DNA from: Hydractinia symbiolongicarpus
Taxonomy: Eukaryota > Cnidaria > Hydrozoa > Anthoathecata > Hydractiniidae
Direction of reading: 5' to 3'
DNA length: 64,000 bases
Assembly: GCF_029227915.1 (NCBI RefSeq)
Contig: NC_079883.1
Location: 25,916,001-25,980,000, forward strand
The notes beneath the pieces are model-generated. The model was not told the DNA's origin. It saw only the letters and a list, made by a program, of their open reading frames with translations, and did no database searches. A program made the translations under genes and the position numbers. Position 1 is the stretch's first letter. Each line of letters starts with the position of its first letter. Shown in pieces: positions 43,340 through 55,000 of the stretch.

Positions 43340-46300
43340 ATGTCAACAGTAAAGAAAATATTGGTTTGGAAGAAACTAATTAAACCAGCCATGGATATAT
43401 TACACGATTCTGGGTGAGCACAGTTAAATACATACTTTGTTGTTTAAATCGCCAGATTTGTTAGATTTTTAAAAGAAATTCTTCCCTATCTCTATTACAT
43501 TCTTCCTAATTTTTGTCCATTGCGTTCTAAATTGCTTTATCAATTCTTTAACATATTTATCCTATAGAATCTTAAAACAAGTGACCTGAAGCATGATGTT
43601 TGTATCACATATATATACTGTATAGTTTTAGTTGCAGAAGTACTTAACTTTTTTATATATAAATAGCACCTTCTGCGTGTGGCATTATTTTCAGACCTCG
43701 TCTTTTATTGTACAGATTTGAAATTAAGATTTGGAACAGTGAAAATAATTTCACAGAAGAAGAATTGATACAAAATGTGAAAGAAATACATGGAATCTAT
43801 TCCATTGGTCCACATAAAATAACAAAACGTGTTATAGATGCAGCTAGTATGTATGGAGCATTAATTAATTCATTTAAGGTTTCGTTTTTGACCTTCTTAG
43901 TTCTAACTTTGACTCATAGTAAAGAAAATGAAAAATGGACTGAATTTGTTTTTTTGTTTTAGTTTTATATGTTTTTTTTTCAAATTAAATTTCTTTAAAG
44001 TTTTACACAGACTTGTAACTATAAAAATTAACTCTATCATATAACTTCTCTTTTAAGTTGGAAAAAACTTGTAGTGTTTGGTGTTTGGAAAAATTCAATC
44101 AAAGAAAAAAATGTTTTATTTTGGAAAAATTACCAGAGCTTTTTGGTATTAGCAAATTCACAATTTGTTACGGACGCAATATTTACTCAAAAAAAAATAA
44201 AAAAATTCAAGAGCCAATGACATTACTTTTTGTTTATAATCTGACGAATCAGAAACTGCTAAAATGTAAATAAAAATTGTGTCTGGCGACACAATATTTT
44301 CTCAAAAAAAATAAAAATATATTTCACAAACCAATGACAATGATGGCGATACAAATATCATATCAAACTGCTAAATTAATAAGTATCAATTACAATTTTT
44401 TTCCACATACGAATTTGTATGTTATATATACGCCAATTAAAATTTGGTTTTTAAGCTAACACCAGCATTTTTTATTCAAATTCCAGTTTTCGAAGATCTA
44501 TTAATTATTATAAATTTTTTATAAGATTTGCTGGAGAATTTTTATTCTTATTGTTAGGTACCAATTACACAAAAATTTAAAAAACAATACATTTTTTAAT
44601 GCTGATGTACCGTTCATTTGGCGCTTATTTTGCATAAAAAGATACCTTTTTTACTAGTTTGAAAAAAAACAATCGAAGACAATCGTAGTGCGTAAATGGG
44701 CAAAATTGCAAAAAAAGTAATAATGTCCTGGGGTGAAAATAGGTGTTAGTAGCAGACTGTCTCATGGCTCTTCAAAACTCCTCAATTTTGAGTCTTTTTT
44801 ATCTTCATTTTCAAAATGCTACATTTGCACACAGCAATAATTTTTATAATTTAATTTACCTTAAAATTCTTTATAAGTCCTAAAATCTCTTCAGATTTGA
44901 ATAAGGATGGTAACTCTACTAACCCACAATTAAAGCCCAATAAATAAAAGCACTTTGACAAAAAATTTGGAATATTGGCTTAAAAATGTTATATCAGCTG
45001 CTTTAAATTTCCAAATTTCCCCCCATTATTTTATATTGAATAATAAAAATAATTTGCCACCAGTTTCAGAAGCATTTAGTTGTAATGCTATTAACAACAG
45101 TTGAGTAGCGCATTTTTATATATAAATACTTAATTTGGATTATGTCTAGAGCAACTCGAAGTTGTTAGTGCCATGTCAGTTGGCGTGAATTTCCTCGATA
45201 TTGGCGAGTTGAAGGCAAGAAATATAAGACTTGGTTATACACCCGATGTGCCCACTGATGCAGTGGTTAGTATATTTTATCTCTCAAAATAATCTCTGTA
45301 TTTATTACATATAGTCTTTCTTTATGTACCTTAAACTTTAATAACTTTTTAGTATTGACGAAATCCTACCTTCGTATGTTTTAGGCTGATATTGCTGTTT
45401 CTTTGGTTTTGACAGTTTCTCGTAGAATAATTGAAATGGCAGACACACTCAAAGTGTACGTTCTTTAATTGTTTTTTTTTTTTCAGTTCCGTTTACCATT
45501 ATTGTCACAATGCATTGTGTGTGGAGGAGGAGGGCTTGGATGAATTTAAATTAATTGGGATATAAAAAATTAACATTGAACAAGTTTTATTCATATATGT
45601 ATTGGAAATTTAATTGACGTCAAATTGTTAATGCAAATTATATTATTCCATATTAATATTTTTAATGCATGATAAATAAGGGGGAGGAGGGGGGATGATA
45701 GCTTCACAGTTAACGTTACAATGATGCAATTTCATAAAATATTTAGTGGTAAATGGAAGACTGGGTGTCCATTTTCAAATCTTGGTACGGGTCTTCAAGG
45801 CAGCACTGTTGGTATCGTTGGCTTGGGTAGGATAGGTATGTAGAAAAAATACTGATTGATGTGTCGTTGATATCATTATTAGGAGGAACTACATATTTTA
45901 TCCTTAGATCGGAGAAGTCCCTGATATTTTACAATTTTTATATCAAGAAAATGTTAGAAAATTGACTAAAATTTTCGAAAAAACGCACAAATAGAGTGAA
46001 ACCTCCTTATAAAGGACAACATCAAGTGTACCCTGTTACAGATATTTTTCCAAATTGACTTGCAATTCCATCAAAAACCCACTCTTGGGCGTTAGTGCAA
46101 AGTGAAATTGCAAAAAAAAATGTGCGTTTTCAATTTTGTTTCTTGACTTTTTCTAGGAACTGCAACAGCTAAACGATTGGTTCCGTTTGGTGTTTCTCGA
46201 TTTGTTTATACTTGCAGATCTGAAAAAAAAGAAGGTGCGGCTTTTAAGTTGTTATAAAAAGATATTTCTGTTTCTAAATGTGCATATAGTTATATTGGAC

Positions 46301-49300
46301 TATATTTGTATTTATTTTTTGTTGCAGCTGCTAGGACGATCAATGCATCCTATAGTAAGTGTTTTTTTTTTAGTTTGGGTCACTCGGTCTATTAGAATAA
46401 CAGTGTAACCAGGGTTGGTTGTGCAGAGAAATTGTTGAAAAAATGATAACAGTGGGGAAAGGCTTCTTCGAATAGCTTCTTAGCAAAAAGCTATTAAAGC
46501 GTGTAGATTTAATACCAGGTCATGCTGAAGATAGGGGCTATGTAAATGTAAAATATTCTTTGCCACGCCCTTATTGGTGCACATATATGGATTTGACACA
46601 AGTCCAGGAATTAGCACAAGCAAGAGAAGCAATGGCTGCTTTTGTCGGTCTTCCATCTGATAGATCGTCGTGACGGCGGCGGTTTCTAGTAGTAAATCAT
46701 GATGTAAAAAAAACATTGTGATAGTTCATTTTATTAACGGTCTTTAGACATCATCGGAGCATTAGAGGCTTTATGTGGGAACTAACTTCTTCATAGTACA
46801 AAAAAAACGGCTGTAAAAACGCATAAAATTTTTGTTTATTATTATTATTAAAGTAAGATATACCTACCTTCACGAAACTTCAATTATCTACTCACCAAAG
46901 ATACGAGTACTGCGTACAGCATAACCAATATCTGAAGACAGACATTTGAGCATTTTATTGTGAATTAGCGAATTTACGATTTGATATTTAGTTTGAATAT
47001 AATTGATGTTTTTGGCATAATCTCTGATGAATTAATTTTCAATTTCTTGTCTGAATTGGAACGTTAACATCCTTAATGTAGAAAACAAACTAAACATTGT
47101 TTTTGTTTTATTGCATACGTAAGTCACCAGTTTGTTGTCTTTAGTTAGAATTTTTCTTTTATGAGATAAGCTTGGATCTAATTAGACTTGTGTTTTAACC
47201 TGACTATTATAAAAAAATTGTTAAAATTAACTGCAGAAGTAAATAAAATGAAAAGTAATAAAAACAAGTAGTGGAAATAAAGTTATGAATTTCGTGCCTG
47301 ATCACACACAGGTGTTACACACTCCCCTCCCATGTTACACACGTGTCATACATTCCCCACACGTGTCATACATATACATGGGCCGGCTGTTTCCACAAAT
47401 GTTTCGCCGCTGCGCATCGTTGCACATTATAACTTGTATTTTTACCTTATAGTAAAAGTTCCATAACGGTTAACCTCGCTTCGCGGCCTCGCTGCAGCGG
47501 CGATACCACCGCGCTGCGCATTGTTGCGCTAAATATTTTTTATAATACTTATTGTTGCGTTGAAGATTAAATAATTTTTTAATAGTTATTTGCAGCGCTT
47601 CGTGACTTCGGCGCAGCGGCGAAACTATTGCGCAGCATAAGGTTTCGCTAAAAACTAAATACATTTTTTGACACTTATTTACAGCGCTTCGTGACTTCGG
47701 CGCAGCGGCGAAACTTGCGCAGCATAAGGTTGCGCTAAAAACTAAATGCATTTTTTGACACTTATTTACAGCGCTTCGCCAATTCGTGAGGCTTAGGGGT
47801 AGGTTGCGAAACATTGCGCAGCTCATTATCTTTCGCCGCTGCGCCGAAGTCGCGAAGACCATTTCCAGAGGTATATGTTATCTACGAAATGTCAAGCAAC
47901 TATAACTGCGAAACATTGCGCTGCGTTGAAGTCGCAAAGGCCGTTTTGCAAAGGTACATGCTATTGAAGACTTATAAAACATATGATTATACAATGGCGA
48001 AACACTTTGTATGGGCGCGCTGCGGCGAAACATTTGTGCAAATCGCCGCCCTAATCGTTTGTAGCTTGTTTTCTGTACATCAAGACTGTCTTCGATTTTC
48101 TTGTGCGTGTTGCATACTACGTAAGTAATTAAGTAAGTAACTAACGGGAATTTTTAAACTTCTTTGGGATTCCATCTTAAAAGCTGGCTCTTCCTCCCTT
48201 TTGACTGTAACTACATTACCACCAGAGATATGCATAGCCTCGCTCTAAATTACTTGTCTGCCACACACGCAGGTTTGCGGTAAATAATGGCTTCAATAGA
48301 CCTTTCCCGAATCTCCTAATTATGCCAAACTTAAGAACTCGATAATAAAAATGATTCCCATCCCTAAGTTCCTTATCAAAAGGTAGAATAAAATTACCTA
48401 ATTTCGTAAATATTTCTTTTACTTAAGTGCCTCAACTGCGAGCTAAAAGTTACGGTCAAACCCTTTTACATTTACATTTAAAACCGGAGTGAGGACTTGG
48501 ACCTAATTACAAGCTGAATGCGCTACCACTACTTTTGGTCTGCATACTATGTTGCATACCAACTCAAGGAAGGGGGGACATAAAATGGTGTAACCTTTTT
48601 TTTAGTTCCATTTGATGATTTACTGTCACAATCGGATTTTGTAATTGTGTGTTGTTCGATGAATCCCACAACAAAAGGTACACTCAAAATGTTTCTTTCC
48701 TTGGAACATGTTAATAATTTTTTGCAAAGTAGCTTTTCAAAATTTGCTAATGTTCAAATCCGACATCGCAATTTTTATTTCTTCAGTGTTGCTGCTCCAC
48801 AAAGGTGGTGTTACATCATTGTTTGCAAATGCCATTAAGGTACCATAAAAGGTTGTATCTCATTTAGAACTGTTTGATAAAGACGCCTTCTCCAAGATGA
48901 AATCAAACTCAATTTTAGTCAACATTGGAAGGTAAAGACCATTTCCTTTTTTAACTTTGCAGAAAAGACACTAGTGGGTTGTGTCTATTTAGTGAGTGTG
49001 ACGAATGTTTCAATATAAACACGGATAGTTTTTGTGTGTGTAAACACATATCCTCTGTGACAGCAGTCATCATACTGCCTTTTTAACAAACCATCTGTAA
49101 TTACTTACACCATCTTGAAAGATTTCATCCGACAAGGTTATATTCTCTTTTTATTGCTTTCTATTGGCTTAATTTTTCAGAGGTGGTATAGTCAACCAAG
49201 ACGCTCTTGTTGACGCTCTCACTGAAAACAAAATCAAGGTGGGTTAGGCTCACACCGAAATGTTGTTGTTGTTGTTATTGTCCTTTGTGTTTTTGGTGTT

Positions 49301-49784
49301 GTACTCTGCGTTGTTTTCTTGACAACAGCTCATATTTGTAGGGTGCTGGCCTCGACGTAACAACACCTGAACCCCTGCCAGTTGAACATCCACTATTCAA
49401 ACTTAAGAACTGTGGTAAGTCAGTTCTGTTGGACTGTGTTTGACATAGCCTTTCACCTAAAATATATCGGTGATTAAAATATTTTCAAGACAATTAGCCT
49501 TCCACTTTTCATTGTTTCTCGAAAAAATGGTTATGTTTGATACTTAAATAAATTAAAAGTGTTTGGTGTATGCTTGCATTATTGATGTTTTTATTTAATT
49601 AAGAATTTTTTTACTTTCGCTTTGTGTAAGTCTGATAGTACTAACTGCTGCTTTCTTTCTAGTGATCTTACCCCACATCGGTAGTGCTGTGGAACAAGCA
49701 AGAACTGACATGGCAGTATTAGCTGCAAGAAATCTTGTATGTGGGTTAAATGGTGAAAAGATGCCGGCTGAATATCCGCTCTAA
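43340..49784 (+). CDS. GRHPR: Glyoxylate/hydroxypyruvate reductase, copy 1
   Basis: Twelve exons join in phase: 43340-43413, 43716-43846, 45150-45265, 45385-45455, 45747-45835, 46157-46234, 46328-46354, 48606-48677, 48868-48931, 49181-49238, 49342-49414, 49663-49784, giving 324 residues (human 328). The product reduces glyoxylate and hydroxypyruvate with NAD(P)H. Visible features: SAMSVG and GYTPDV in the substrate domain, the Rossmann loop GLGRIG (156-161), and the catalytic set Arg241 (NIGRGG), Glu270 (TTPEP) and His289 (LPHIGS) with normal spacing. The protein ends [10 protein letters not shown]. Exon 4 uses the donor GT|GTACGT, and all introns have GT-AG ends. Intron 7 (46355-48605) holds a dead K2P-like fragment, GC-rich repeats and a SINE. 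Confidence 0.93.
46590..46712 (-). pseudogene. Relic of K2P-like gene in GRHPR copy 1 intron 7
   Basis: The sequence aligns with parts of exon 2 of the intact K2P-like gene of copy 2 (about 55446-55630): shared words include GAAGCAATGGCT, GTCGGTCTTCCATC, GATAGAT and GTGACGGCGGC. Blocks of 20-60 bp are missing between them, so most of the gene is deleted and frames are broken. Its position and strand match the intact gene, which shows it was present before the duplication. Confidence 0.85.
47400..48120. repeat. GC-rich repeat block in GRHPR copy 1 intron 7
   Basis: Motifs such as CGGCGCAGCGGCGAAAC, TTGCGCAGCATAAGGTT and GCGCTTCGTGACTTCGGCGC recur. A ~97-bp unit is nearly perfectly duplicated at about 47593-47775. 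The block is absent from the matching intron of copy 2, so it arrived after the duplication. Open frames within it (such as 47470-47862 minus) are repeat artefacts. Confidence 0.75.
48120..48535 (-). repeat. Diverged inverted copy of the tRNA-derived SINE
   Basis: The (GTAA)n run at 48120-48145 is the tail. A body with GCTCTTCCTCCCTTTTGACTG and CTTGTCTGCCACACACG follows, and a head complement (AACCGGAGTGAGGACTTGGA) lies at 48482-48535. It matches 27525-27790 in reverse with an extra ~120-bp segment. A weaker trace of the same SINE remains in copy 2 (about 56765-56870), so the insertion may predate the duplication. Confidence 0.65.
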
Positions 49785-50366
49785 AGGTTTTAGTACGCAC
49801 GTATCGAAGGCAAAAGATTTGTAGTTGCGTTAATATTTCACTCGCAGCTATCTTATATTATGTTTTCCTTTAAACTGTTTGTAAAAACTTTAACATGCGC
49901 AGAAAAAGGGCTAAAATCTGCTGATAGATTAAGACGGGTGTCTTCATTTTGGTCTTTATGAAGGGACATAAAAACAACAAACATAGCATGCAATAACGAG
50001 ATTATCTTTCTTCATGTAAAAGTTACAAATACTTGTGCATGTACAAATAGGTTATCTAGATGGTTATACCCTAAAAGTGTGCTTTGAATAAGCAAAAAAA
50101 ACTGGTCTTAGACATATTATAGGAGTATAGGATGATATTTGGCTATTTCTGGGAACAGATAAAAGGAATGGATTTTGTGCAGGTCAGGTAAATTACGGAG
50201 CCGGGAAATGCTAGCGTCAGCAAAAAACTAATATGGGCTAACATTTTTAAACTAACCTAAAATCCTAGCCTTTAAAATATGAAAAATCGTAATAAATATT
50301 TTTCTGACGTAACGTGTTAATTAGCTCGCTGTGTTCGCATCGCGTTAAATTAGTCACACATTATGT
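49785..50366. other. Intergenic spacer of duplication copy 1
   Basis: No gene. Parts (TTTCACTCGCA, TGTTTATAAAAACTTT-like words) match 62595-62650 and the region before 63179 in copy 2, which shows that the duplication continues past GRHPR. Confidence 0.6.
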
Positions 50367-50812
50367 TTATTCGTCGCATAAAATAGCAAGTATATCAGCA
50401 CAGGATTCGCCCTTGTTGCCACTAGAATTTACGCCAAACAATTATTTCAGCATCTTAAGCTCTTGTCCTTTATAAAAAGTGTGGTTTCTTCAGTTGAATA
50501 TTACTGTGGGAGAATATGCATTGTATCCTGAAATGATGTAATAGCCGTGTTTAATGTGAAATTTCCAAGTTGGATAGAGTATGTTATTTTGGTCGTCTGT
50601 AACAGCAACACCAACATTATTCTTGTTATCATAATTTAATGCGGCATCGCAACCCCAAATTGTACGACTTACTGGACCATAAGTTACACCAGATCCACCC
50701 ACGTGCTGCAACCTCACACCAGCCAATACCCCTTGGTTTGGTATTTTAAATCTTCCAAATTCATTTGCCTTTGTTCCAAAACACACCCCTCGCTTTAACG
50801 AAATCCATTCTC
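50367..50812 (-). pseudogene. VCFGTK-family gene, dead copy (copy C)
   Basis: The exon begins after ATTCCAG as in the intact copy at 63179-63630 and is closely similar to it (GEWISLKRGVCFGTKANEFG). After ...TVIFN a TCA serine codon has become TGA. The GQELRLHY region is then rearranged (QELKMLK, stop) with loss of several codons, although the C-terminal ESCADILAILCDE can still be read. A cysteine in GVTCGPV is Tyr here. It is the copy-1 member of the duplicated pair. Confidence 0.85.
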
Positions 50813-51199
50813 CTGGAATAGAAAAATTAAAACTATTATGTGTCTTGAACTGCATTGTATTCTAAAGGCAGAGTTACACTATCGCAAAAATATCAAAGAG
50901 AAAATAATTTTGCTGGTGTAATGTATTATCGTATATAATAAAAATATTTTTTAAAAAAAATTAAAGATCGGAGTGGTCATTTTTAGTACTTTAAATTGAA
51001 TTGAAATATCCAATTTAATTGAAAAAACAAATGCATTGGAAACGATTTTTTTTCTTTATCCTGAAGAATATTTTATCAAATTCGCAGTAGATTTGTTAAA
51101 ATATTCTCTACTATGATAGACAAAACAATTTTTAAAAAATTGAATATTTTTATTAATTATATTATGTGTAGTGATAATTGTGGTACGTTAATCTTTTTT

Positions 51200-51350
51200 A
51201 GTTTTTATTTTATAGCGGCAATGTCTGACCTAGAGAAGCCACCAATTGATTTGGATCCTTATGTGAAAAAGTTGTCGACGAAAAGTCACTTTTTTAAATA
51301 GTGTTCTGCAGAATACACTCGCAGCTTCGTGTGAAATATAAATTTTTATG
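51200..51350 (+). pseudogene. SNAPIN: SNAPIN relic (duplication copy 2)
   Basis: Beginning with a TTTAGTTTTTATTTTATA leader like that of the intact gene, the relic has ATGTCTGA, then jumps (loss of ~170 bp) to AAGCCACCAATTGATTTGG encoding PPIDLDPYVKKL, then lacks several bases, shifting the frame to a stop. AGTGTTCTGCAGAATACACT survives downstream. The gene cannot make SNAPIN. Confidence 0.9.
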
Positions 51351-51591
51351 ACTTCAGCAGAACTGATAATAAATTTCTGACTATGTATTACGTTAAAGAA
51401 AAGTGATTATTCTTAAAATTAATTTGCTGTTTTATAAGAAATTGTATGTAGAATAGAATTACTCAATATAGCATTTATGAGACGCAGCAATAGCGAATAT
51501 TATTATCATCAGTTTTGTGTAGATATGTATCATAAAAAAGAAAGTTTAATTTTTATCTTTTGATAATGTAACAGTATAATATACAGTACTA

Positions 51592-51735
51592 GTCGTTAGC
51601 CCGTGGAAAATCCACGGGTTCGCCCGTCCTTTTTGTACCGCATTGCGTGCTTCTCGCTATTGCGCAGCTAAGCTACCATTTTGCGTGACGAACGGACGGA
51701 CAGACGTATACGGGCATTATAATATAGATATAGAC
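51592..51735 (+). repeat. Dispersed repeat related to the 7.7-kb tandem array
   Basis: A short inverted block CCCGTGGAAAATCCACGGG is followed by TTCGCCCGTCCTTTTTGTAC and a GACGGACGGACAGACG-like run. It shares the CGCCCGTCCTTT..CGCAT core and the gacagac-type tail with units at 7671-8245. It is absent from copy 1, so it inserted after the duplication. Confidence 0.6.
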
Positions 51736-52084
51736 AATAAGATATTTTGATGTACATACTACAAAGCATCGATTAAACATCTCTGTTATTCATTAAATTT
51801 CCATGCGAAAAATTTTCAATTTTTTTTTTAATTCCATGGATGCTTTTCAAGGGAATACGTGTGTTTATTTAATTAAACATTTCAGTTAAGGGTGAACTAG
51901 TAGAATTATTATGGTAATATTGTCTGACAGTACATTGTATATGTATACACAAATGCATGTTTATTTTATTTGCAGTAAAGACTAGACTGACAAGACTGCA
52001 GCAAGAATCATCTTTCACCCATTACCTTTATTTCAAAAGACCAATAGGTCAAAATCATTTAACTTTGTGCAACATCCAAGGACA

Positions 52085-55000
52085 ATGTCAACAGTAAAGA
52101 AAATATTCGTTTGGAAGAAACTAATTAAACCAGCCATGGATATATTACACGATTCTGGGTGAGCACAGTTAAATACTTTCTTTGTTGTTTAAATCGACAG
52201 ATTTGTTAGAATTTTAAAAGAAATTCTTCCCCATCTCTATTACATTCTTTCGTATACAGTTCATTTTTAAACACATGTAGTTTTTCTTCCGTTCCATTAA
52301 AAATGGCTTTATGAAATATATATAGTCAACATCTTGTTTCATGTTGCATAATTTTATCCTAAAACGAGTGACTTGAAATATGATTTTTGTATCACATATA
52401 TAGTTTTATATAGATTCACCCTTCTACTACGTCTCTTTTTTAACTAGTTTTTCCTTGCTATGAAATTAATTTCACACCTCATCTTGTACAGATATGAAAT
52501 TAAGATTTGGCAAGGTGAAAATGATCCCACGGAAGAAGAATTGATACAAAACGTGAAAGACATCCATGGAATTTATTCTTTTGGTCCACAGAAAATAACA
52601 AAATGTGTTATAGATGCAGCTAGTACGTATGGAGCATTAATCAATTCATTTAGGTTTTTTACCTTAGCTCCTTGACTTAACGTAAATACATTTAGGAAAG
52701 GAAAAAATGAAATGCATTTGGTTTTTGTTTAGTTTACATTATTATTTTCTTCACAAAATGAGAAAATTAAATTTCCTTGCAATTTTAATTAGGCTCATAA
52801 CCGTGGGATTTACCTCTATTAATTTTGTTTTATTAACCCTATTTGGTCAAGGTGTGGTACTAAGGAAAGAAAAGGGTGGTCGAAATGCCTTTGCACCATT
52901 ACTTCCCTAACTTGTAATGAATAATTGCCAATTAAAAATGATGAGTTTAGTAATAAACCGTAACTACCGTTAGTATTTTTTTGTTCAAGTTCCAGTTTTT
53001 AAAGATCTATCATTTAGTAAATATGTTTTGGAGGTTTGCTTGAGAATATTCAAATTTATTATTTTGATGTTTTGAATAATATTTTAATGGCAGCAGCCTT
53101 CCTTCACCAACTTTATCCGGCACCAATTGAACAAAATGTTAAAAACTGATACGTATTTCTAATGCGTTGTATCGTTCATTTGGTGCTTGTTTTGCTTCAA
53201 AAGATACCTTTTTAATTCTTTGGAGTAAAAACAAAAAATGGAAGGAAAAAATAGCAAACAGCGTATACTATTTGAACAATTTATAACGTAATACTGGGTT
53301 GCCTCTCAAAACTCCTCAAATATCCTTAATTTTAATTTGGCAACCTGTTGTGTGTTTTTATTTTCAAAATGCTACATTCGCATATAGTAATAATTTATTC
53401 TTCAGTTATGTCATCACCTTTAAAATCTCCTCAATTATTCTTAAATACCTAATTCGGATTATGTCTAGAGCAACTCGAAGTTGTCAGTGCCATGTCAGTT
53501 GGTGTGGATTCAATCGATATTGGCGAGTTGAAGGCAAGAAATATAAAACTTGGTCATACACCTGATGTGCTCACTGATGCAGTGGTTGGTATATTTTAAA
53601 ATAATCTCTCTATTTATTAAATATAGTCTTTCTTTATGTATCCTTATGTTTTTCCTGATGTACAAAACACCTTAAACTCTTAAACCTTGATAACTTTTTC
53701 GTATTAACGAAATCCTACCTTCGTATATTTTAGGCTGACATTGCTGTTTCTTTGGTTTTGACAGTTTCTCGTAGAATCATTGAAATGGCAGACACAGCCA
53801 AATTGTAAGTTCTTTTAACGCTTTTGTTGCATTTTCTTGTCTCATTATTGTTACACTGCATTGTGTGACCCCCTTTGACTGGAGGGAGGAGGTTTGGATG
53901 ATTTCAAATTAAAGGGGGGGATGAATAATTAACCAGAGAAAAGGTGGTGCATTTTTTCATTGCTTAGTAAGTTATTATACGAGTTTTGTTCAGATATGTA
54001 TTTTTAGTTTTTGTGTGGCTTCACGCTATGCGTTACAATGATACAATTTCATATAATATTTAGTGGTGAATGGAAGACCTGGTGTCCATTTTCAAATCTT
54101 GGTACGGGTCTTCGAGGCAGCACTGTTGGTATCGTTGGCTTGGGTAGGATAGGTATGTAGAAAAAATAGTTGTACTGATTTGTGTGTCGTTGATATAATT
54201 ATTAGGAGGAACTACATATTTTATCCTAGAGCAAAGTCCCTGACATTTCACATTTTTTTAAAACAAGGAAATGTCAACCTCTCCATAGGGGACACCATCA
54301 GGACTTTAAAAGAAGTGTCCATTATAAAGAGGTGTTTGCTTTAGATTTTTTTTTCAAATTGACTTATAATTGCATCAAAACCCTACTTTTGGGTGTTAGT
54401 GTAAAGTGATATAAAAAAAATGAAACGCTTTCACTTTTTTTGTTGACTTTTTCTAGGAACTGCAACAGCTAAACGATTGGTTCCGTTTGGTGTTTCTCGA
54501 TTTGTTTATACTTGCAGATCTGAAAAACAAGAAGGTGCGGCTTTCAAATTGTTATAAAAGATATTTCTGTTTCTAAATGTGCATATATTTATATCGGTAC
54601 TATATTTGTTCTTATTTTTTGTTGCAGCTGCTAGGACGATCAATGCTTCTTATGGTAAGTGTTTTTGTTTTTTAGTTTAGGTTGCTCAGTCCTTTACACT
54701 AACACGTATAACCAGGGCCTCCGTAAATGTAATTCTTTGCCACACTTTTTTTTTAAACGCAACATCCGGTCAGAGATTTACCGTATAATTTTAAAACATG
54801 CCCTGCTACACGTTTGTAAACACTTACAATTTTTGAGTTAGTTTTTATAACTTGCACTGATTACTAAATAACACCAAAATATTTTTTTGCCATCGCTTTT
54901 ATCTTGAAAAAAATATTTCATATTCTATACAAATCGATTTCCTGCTTTTAAATTTTAAATTATTAAAGTTGAGGTCAGACGTCCTAAAATAAACGTGTGT

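Noticed and set aside
47470-47862. 130-residue minus-strand frame
   Set aside because: It lies in the GC-rich direct repeat block and its residues repeat with the DNA unit.
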